Source of the DNA: a bacterium
Lineage (GTDB): Bacteria > Hydrothermota > Tepidihabitantia > Tepidihabitantales > Tepidihabitantaceae
Direction: 5' to 3'
DNA: 64,000 nucleotides
Assembly (NCBI GenBank): GCA_035505375.1
Contig: DATJQV010000075.1
Coordinates: forward strand, 147,393 to 211,392
Both the position numbers and the translations under genes were made by a program. The notes under the pieces were generated by a model, which saw only the letters and a list, made by a program, of their open reading frames with translations, did no database searches and was not told the origin of the DNA. How positions within the stretch are numbered: position 1 is the first letter of the stretch; each line of letters opens with the position of its first letter. Below, piece after piece: positions 58,822-64,000 of this stretch.

Positions 58822-61800
58822 CTAGCGCTGCACGACCAGCCTCTGCGAAGCCTCAAAGCCGAAGCTCGATAGCTTCACAAGGTACACGCCGCTACTGATG
58901 TGCCGGAGATCCAGGCTTGCGACTCCGCTTCGAGCTAGAGCGAGGTGAGAGGTCATGGTCTGTTGCCCGGCAACATTGTAGACACGCAGCCATGCCAAGC
59001 CGGCTCTGGGCAGATTGTACCGCACCGTCGTCAGTCCGCCCATCAGCGGATTCGGGGTAATCGTGAACGAAAAGTTCCCGATGCTCGTGCTGTAGGCCAT
59101 CACGCCTCCGCGGTCCGGCTGAGCCACGGCTGCCGCCACATCGTACGGCGTGTAGCGCCAGAACTCAAGTGACCGGTTGCCCTTGAAGGCAAATAGCCCG
59201 ATGCCACGAGCCCCTGTCAGGGCCGCTCCAGCCATTACCTTCTTATGCTGCCCGCTCGTACCAACGAGCGGGATGTCGTCTTGAGTGTGCCAGGAGTCGC
59301 CGAGCGGGAAGTAGCGCCAGAACTCGGTGGTATTGTTGCCCTTAAAGGCGTAGAGACTCCCGGAGTACCACGCCGCGCAGGAACCGTCCTTCGCCTTCTT
59401 GCAACCCGCAGTCCCCGGTATCGGCATCGGTCGCTTTGCCTGGCTCCAAGTGTCTGCGTCCGTGTCGTAAATATACATCTCGTGGTACTTCGCCTTGAAG
59501 GCGTACAGGTAGTGACCCGCATCCGCATCCGCGACCAGCCAGGAACCATCATTGTACTTGACGTGGCTCGCAAGCCCGATCGGAGCATCCAATAGTTGGG
59601 TCCAGCCGTTGGTCGTCGGATTGTACTTGTAGAACTCGTTACAGTAGCCCTTCAGCAGGTACACATTCCCGACGCCGTGCTTGGTCGCCCAGGCGATCCC
59701 AGCGCCATGCTTGACCTTCTTGCCCGACGAACCCTTCGGGACGTTCGTGAGCTGAGTCCACGCCTTAGTATCGGCATCGTAGCCCCAGAACCCGGCCGTG
59801 TTGTTGCCCTTGGTCAGGTAAAGCTCGCCATGGCCGTCCGAGCAGACTACCGAGCCCGTGTACGGCGCCTTCTTGTCCGCGCCCAGCGGAATGGACGCCA
59901 GTGTCGTCCAGGTGCCCTGCGGCACACTGTATGAGTAGAAGTCGCCCGTCCTGTTGCCCGTTGAGGCGTAGACGAGATCCGTGCCCGCATCGTAGGCGAG
60001 ACAGCCGCCAACCCCTACAGGCTTGTCCTCCCGACCCGCTGGCAGGCTGGTCACCTGGGACCATCCGTACCATCCGGCGACGATGACGCTTACGATGCCG
60101 GTTGCCCTATCGTTTTCGGGATGTATGTCTTGGGCCAGTTCGGTCGAGCAACGCGTGGCATAGGTGCCGCGTTGACCCGCGGTCCAGTCCGGAAACGACA
60201 CAATCACGGAATCGCCGGATGCGAGTTTGGAAACGGTTTGGGTATTGGAGTAACTCGTACCGATGCGGAAAGTGACCGGGAATGTCACGACGGACGTGCC
60301 TAGGTTCTTGACCCGGGCCTGCGGCGTGATGGTTGCGCCCGAGTCAACGGTGCCGACCGGTGCGACAATGGACTGTACCCCAACGTCAAGAGAATTAACG
60401 GTGTATCGCTGCTCAAACGCGCCCAAGTCCAGTGGTTGCCCGACAGCAGGTAATCCGGGCAGGGGAAAGTAGGTCACACCCCTGAGTACGAACTTATGCG
60501 ATAGGTCGAGCGCTGCTTTTCGGGCAGTGCTCGTGTCAGGAACAAGCCAATCATGCCGCACGTTCAGGGGCCAGACCTGATGGGCTTCATTGCCAAGGAT
60601 GGTATCCGTGCTCCACTGATTATGTCGGTCGTATCCGGCAAACTTCATATAGCCCCAATAGCTGTATAGTCCCCCCAGGAAGTTGTAGTCGAAGCCGGCG
60701 AAGCAAGTCGTATCGCCATTGGAAAACCTGTCAGAGTTAGATGTCAGCATCCCAGATGAGAAGACATTGTTGACAACCCTCATGCTCTCGCAGGCGGGCC
60801 AAACCGGATTGAGCGCATACGCCCCACCGGAAAAGCTGTTGTGATAGAACCAAACGCGGGGAGCCTTAGCAGTACCGTGAATGATGTTGTTGTCGCACCC
60901 GCCCATCTTGTGAAAGAAGATATGTGCCCCGGCGTCAGAATCTTGATAGGAAGTGTTGTTGTAGAAGTAGACCAGCCGACTCGTGTCCACTCCGCCCATG
61001 CCAATCGCTGATATTCTGATGCTGATGGCGGAGTGAATGAAGGTGTTTCCGTATATGAGGTCACTATCATTATTCGGATAGCTCTCGACGCCCGGTCCTG
61101 ATGTGTGAGTGATGGCGTTGCTGAATACGCTCGTGTGCCGCGTCGAATATGATAGCAGGATAGCGCCGAAGTTGTCATGGAGCCGGTTGCCTGAAATCGT
61201 ATGCCCAGTGCCCCCTTGAATGTTGACATCACCGACATCGGCGTTCTCGAACTTCCTGAAGCAGTATGACGCGCAGTGCCGCCGAGTCGTATCGCGGGCA
61301 TAACCGCCCCCCTCCCACTCCCCGAACAGCATAGTCGTGTCCATGCCGCCCGCAATGTCGTTGTTGATGAAGGTGCAGCTATCGGCTTCTGTCGTCTTTG
61401 GGCCAACTAGGACTCGGCCAAACCCGCCACGCAGGACGCAGTTCTTGATAGTCAGATGCGAACAGTCCCATCCGAGTACATCGTCGGCATAGCCTACCAT
61501 CTTCAGATGTTCGACGGTGATATTCCGCTTGCCCTCGATGTAGAAACCCTCGTTCCAGTGCGATGCCCGTAGCGTTAGCGTATTCGGATTAACATTGTTC
61601 CTGAACCGGATGTAGGTTGTATCTCCGGTATTGCTGTTGCAGAATAGACAGCGTAGGTCGTCCCAGAAGCGGGTTGACTCGGACATGCCGAACGGATGCC
61701 AATACCTATTCGTATCGTAGGCAAGCATCTGCCGGCCAGTCCCCGGCATATAGTCACCTACCGAATCCATGTAGGCCTTCAGGAATTGCTCGGAGTCCTG

Positions 61801-62172
61801 CATGACGATGTAGGGGCCATACGTTGGGCCGGTTACATTCGTGGCCTCGTAGACTCCGGCCCCGATTGATGGTGCAGCAAGCCATGTCGTCGTAACCGGT
61901 CTTGTCCCGTCCATCGTGACGGCAGGACTCCCATCGTTGTACACGTCACCTCGCACGACCACATTGTCGGTGCGGAACGTGTCGCACTCACTATAAGACC
62001 CGGCTTCGACAAACACTGTGTCGCCGCTCGCCGCCGAATTGATGCCCTTCTGAATCGTCAGGAACGGGTGCACTGAGCTGCCGTCGTTGACGTCGCTACC
62101 CGTCGTGGCGACGTAATAGGTCGTAGCGAATGCCGCACAGGACAGGCCACATAGCAGAAACAAATATCTCAT
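58822..62172 (-). CDS. Large secreted protein: beta-helix, CARDB, Kelch repeats and sorting tail
   Basis: A 1116-aa protein. Signal peptide 'FLLCGLSCAAFATTYY'. Residues 20-60 'YYVATTGSDVNDGSSVHPFLTIQKGINSAASGDTVFVEAGSY' and the following repeats form a right-handed parallel beta-helix (pectate-lyase-like, to about 560). About 600-700 is CARDB-like ('APVGTVDSGATITPQARVKNLGTSVVTFPVTFRIG'). About 720-1020 holds Kelch-type blades ('YKYNPTTNGWTQLLDAPIG', 'YIYDTDADTWSQAKRPMP'). The C-terminal Por-type tail ends 'SSGVYLVKLSSFGFEASQRLVVQR'. AGGAGA precedes the ATG. It is probably surface-exposed; carbohydrate binding is inferred. Confidence 0.85.
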   Translation of the reverse strand: MRYLFLLCGLSCAAFATTYYVATTGSDVNDGSSVHPFLTIQKGINSAASGDTVFVEAGSYSECDTFRTDNVVVRGDVYNDGSPAVTMDGTRPVTTTWLAAPSIGAGVYEATNVTGPTYGPYIVMQDSEQFLKAYMDSVGDYMPGTGRQMLAYDTNRYWHPFGMSESTRFWDDLRCLFCNSNTGDTTYIRFRNNVNPNTLTLRASHWNEGFYIEGKRNITVEHLKMVGYADDVLGWDCSHLTIKNCVLRGGFGRVLVGPKTTEADSCTFINNDIAGGMDTTMLFGEWEGGGYARDTTRRHCASYCFRKFENADVGDVNIQGGTGHTISGNRLHDNFGAILLSYSTRHTSVFSNAITHTSGPGVESYPNNDSDLIYGNTFIHSAISIRISAIGMGGVDTSRLVYFYNNTSYQDSDAGAHIFFHKMGGCDNNIIHGTAKAPRVWFYHNSFSGGAYALNPVWPACESMRVVNNVFSSGMLTSNSDRFSNGDTTCFAGFDYNFLGGLYSYWGYMKFAGYDRHNQWSTDTILGNEAHQVWPLNVRHDWLVPDTSTARKAALDLSHKFVLRGVTYFPLPGLPAVGQPLDLGAFEQRYTVNSLDVGVQSIVAPVGTVDSGATITPQARVKNLGTSVVTFPVTFRIGTSYSNTQTVSKLASGDSVIVSFPDWTAGQRGTYATRCSTELAQDIHPENDRATGIVSVIVAGWYGWSQVTSLPAGREDKPVGVGGCLAYDAGTDLVYASTGNRTGDFYSYSVPQGTWTTLASIPLGADKKAPYTGSVVCSDGHGELYLTKGNNTAGFWGYDADTKAWTQLTNVPKGSSGKKVKHGAGIAWATKHGVGNVYLLKGYCNEFYKYNPTTNGWTQLLDAPIGLASHVKYNDGSWLVADADAGHYLYAFKAKYHEMYIYDTDADTWSQAKRPMPIPGTAGCKKAKDGSCAAWYSGSLYAFKGNNTTEFWRYFPLGDSWHTQDDIPLVGTSGQHKKVMAGAALTGARGIGLFAFKGNRSLEFWRYTPYDVAAAVAQPDRGGVMAYSTSIGNFSFTITPNPLMGGLTTVRYNLPRAGLAWLRVYNVAGQQTMTSHLALARSGVASLDLRHISSGVYLVKLSSFGFEASQRLVVQR

Positions 62173-64000
62173 AGAGGTCTCCTAAGTTGGTGCTCCGCTG
62201 CGTCGCGTGGACGGCAACGGGCTCTTCCAGACATGATATCCCATGGCCCCGGCGCAGTTGGGTCTAGGGAACTCCGCTCTCTCGACATAGCATCGTGTCT
62301 TCCGGCGATTTCTGACATAGATGCTACCTCTCGTAAGCGTCCAGGCTGAAGTTAGCGTAGATTGCACAGCGATGATCCAGCCGCATAGCTGAGTCGGGTG
62401 TGGCCACGTGACGAGGAGCGTGGCGTAGGCAATCATGGGCGGAACGCCAAGACATGACCACTGCCTCGGTGTCAATCGGTTCGTCTAGCCCACCGCCGTT
62501 GCCGACAAGAACAGCACGGCCGGCATTGCCTTGAACAATCTTATACTCGAGCGGTCGTTTCGGCCTTGCGGTTTCCGCGCATTCTTCCCTCGTCATGGTC
62601 CTACGCCTGCTGTTCACATCAAAGCTGGAGCGACCCTGAGGTCGATACAATTGGAACTTGACGTCCGAAAGTGCCCCGGATTCTGCCCCTGGGCATCCAC
62701 TGCCCTCGACCTCTCGGGACGCGTTGCATGGATGCCGGAGTGGGGCATGTTCTTGCACTTGGACAGACAGACCGGACGCTGAGGATGGATGTTGCGTCAT
62801 TCCGACCCGCCCCGGTAACCTCTTGCCAATCCGAGAACTGACAGGCCGCGCCCGGATGGGTAACGGCACATTGGTGGGCCACGATTGGCCTGTTGCAGCT
62901 TCCGTGCCAAAGAGCTGCGGACCTGACCCGATTGCATTCTAGAGTAAACGGACTCTCAAAATTGTCTCCGAACAGATACAAGGGGTAGCTGTTAGGCTCT
63001 CCCCGAGACGCTGCTGACCTGGGCGAACCATGATCTTCCTTCAGTACATCTTTCGACTCCACTACGGATGAACGGGCGCAAGACCATTCTACTCGACGTC
63101 ACGTCTCAGGGCAAGCCTTCCGTTGCCCAGAGGCAAGGCTGACAACGACGCCGCGGCCGTTCTTGAGCACCTGCATGCACACCCACAGGAGTTCGCTGCC
63201 TCAACGCGCAGTCTCCTTGCAGAGACTGATGACGCCGTCAAGTGCATGGTCGCCGTTTCCCGCGGCTTGCACGGCGAGCTCGCCAGCACGCACGGTCCGA
63301 GCACTGACGAGATGCGACAACTGTTGCGTCGCACCAGGGGTGACGAAGAACCTGCGCCGGGCCGAACGCCCACGCTGTGTGGGATAGACGGCCTTCCGTT
63401 TTTGAATGCTGGCTCGACCGCGTTCTTTACAATGTGCATGAATTTGCGGCAGTCTGTAGACGACTAGTTTCCGTCTGGATACAAGACTGGCGCTTTGCTG
63501 CCGGGGCCGGTCCGTACGGCAAGCGCCCATCCAAGCAATCGCCGCGGTCGTGCAAAGGACGCTCCGTGCTAGGGCGTATTGGGTTGAGGTTCACGGACTT
63601 GCATGACGGCACGTCAGGGTTTCGCGTCAGGAGCTTCGCCATCGCGGATTAGACATGGGGCGCGCGGTCAGTTCGTGCCCGCTGCGCCGCGCGGGCCCCA
63701 TGTGGGCACGCGGCGGGGCTCGACCGCGTGCTGTCGCCGGAACGCCACCGCCGCGCTGCAAGATGAAGCGGTTTCGGGTCCGGTACCTAGGACGCAGTCG
63801 GGAGCGAACGTGGCCTCGTCGCTGGACTTGGTGCAAGACTGCGACACCTGTTCGTCGCACTGTCCATGGGCTTGACGCTTGTTGTGACAACAATACTCGG
63901 TTTGTATCACCTCGGAGACTCGGTCTCCGGTGGGAGACAAGGCCGGCGTCGTTGCACGGCGTGAGTGTGGGATCAGGCTTTCTTTGTGGCAATCGCCGGC
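62173..64000. other. 1.8-kb region without a convincing gene
   Basis: Several open frames overlap on both strands without recognisable domains. Around 63908-63932 a hairpin CGGAGAC-TCG-GTCTCCG is visible. The region may hold decayed genes of the accessory island. Confidence 0.4.
63068..63467 (+). pseudogene. Possible frameshifted gene, unknown function
   Basis: A frame from ATG 63068 ('NGRKTILLDVTSQGKPSVAQRQ') ends in TGA near 63142. The next frame continues with 'ADNDAAAVLEHLHAHPQEFAASTRSLLAETDDAVKCMVAVSRGL' to 63467. Codon use is normal for the window, so a single frameshift in a once-intact gene is possible. No family recognised and no ribosome site. Confidence 0.22.

Noticed and set aside
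62324-62869. 181-codon minus-strand frame near the window end
   Set aside because: There is no domain, only a weak ribosome site, and overlapping frames of similar quality; it is not supportable.

Overview
The window looks like a chromosomal segment of an uncultured, GC-rich bacterium of the FCB type. A candidate division WOR-3-like lineage is my best guess, but this is inference only. The evidence is: several secreted proteins that end in a Por/FlgD-like C-terminal sorting tail (1634-3118, 19931-20950, 24584-26368, 58822-62172); a phenylalanyl-tRNA synthetase of archaeal/spirochaete layout (PheS 512 aa with N-terminal winged helices, PheT 610 aa); a homologue of cyclic 2,3-diphosphoglycerate synthetase; and many promoters whose -10 box lies 5-9 bases before the start codon, as expected for leaderless mRNAs. 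No rRNA genes or CRISPR arrays were seen. There is one tRNA, tRNA-Lys.

Layout. 1-3118 (minus): a YgiQ-type radical SAM protein cut by the window edge, a lipoprotein-like gene and a secreted BNR-like protein. 3514-5166: a sigma54 activator. 5648-10521: a tight operon of GT4 glycosyltransferase, ABC-2 ATPase, two permeases and PdxA, followed by a palindromic element and a TPR protein. 12128-13859: a membrane protein and a PKD-like lipoprotein. 14943-19720 (minus): aminotransferase, aspartate kinase, ScpB, DUF4416 and DUF502. 19931-28137: secreted proteins, a Mut7-C protein, an aromatic amino acid lyase with a Cys-variant MIO motif, a cupin and small membrane proteins. 28411-33068: P5C dehydrogenase, a cDPGS-like GTPase, a membrane protein and an alcohol dehydrogenase. 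33174-36672: pheS and pheT. 36681-39412: a zinc-ribbon protein, ferritin-like, response-regulator and flavin genes. 39686-43908: a tandemly duplicated two-gene module (small secreted protein plus 9-copy WG-repeat protein). 44905-47259: a VIT/vWA protein. 48426-53654: a 1742-aa fusion of Ser/Thr kinase, AAA ATPase, TPR, GAF and sigma54 activator. 54243 onward: tRNA-Lys, then an accessory island with orphan genes, an AbiEi-like regulator, an IS630 remnant and a tRNA 3'-half relic, then a beta-helix/Kelch secreted protein and about 1.8 kb with no convincing gene.

Two features run through the whole window. First, several families of short dispersed repeat 'words' sit between genes and, more unusually, in frame inside conserved genes (ygiQ, an ABC permease, pdxA, scpB, alcohol dehydrogenase, pheS, pheT). 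Second, there are three separate intergenic arrays of about 300 bp (14320-14631, 27088-27387, 44389-44676), each built of about 24-26 strongly diverged 12-bp units with no indels and each with its own consensus. These arrays, the in-frame repeats and the kinase/sigma54 fusion with its nearby small gene are the best candidates for something undescribed.

All calls come from reading the sequence. No database search or structure prediction was run.
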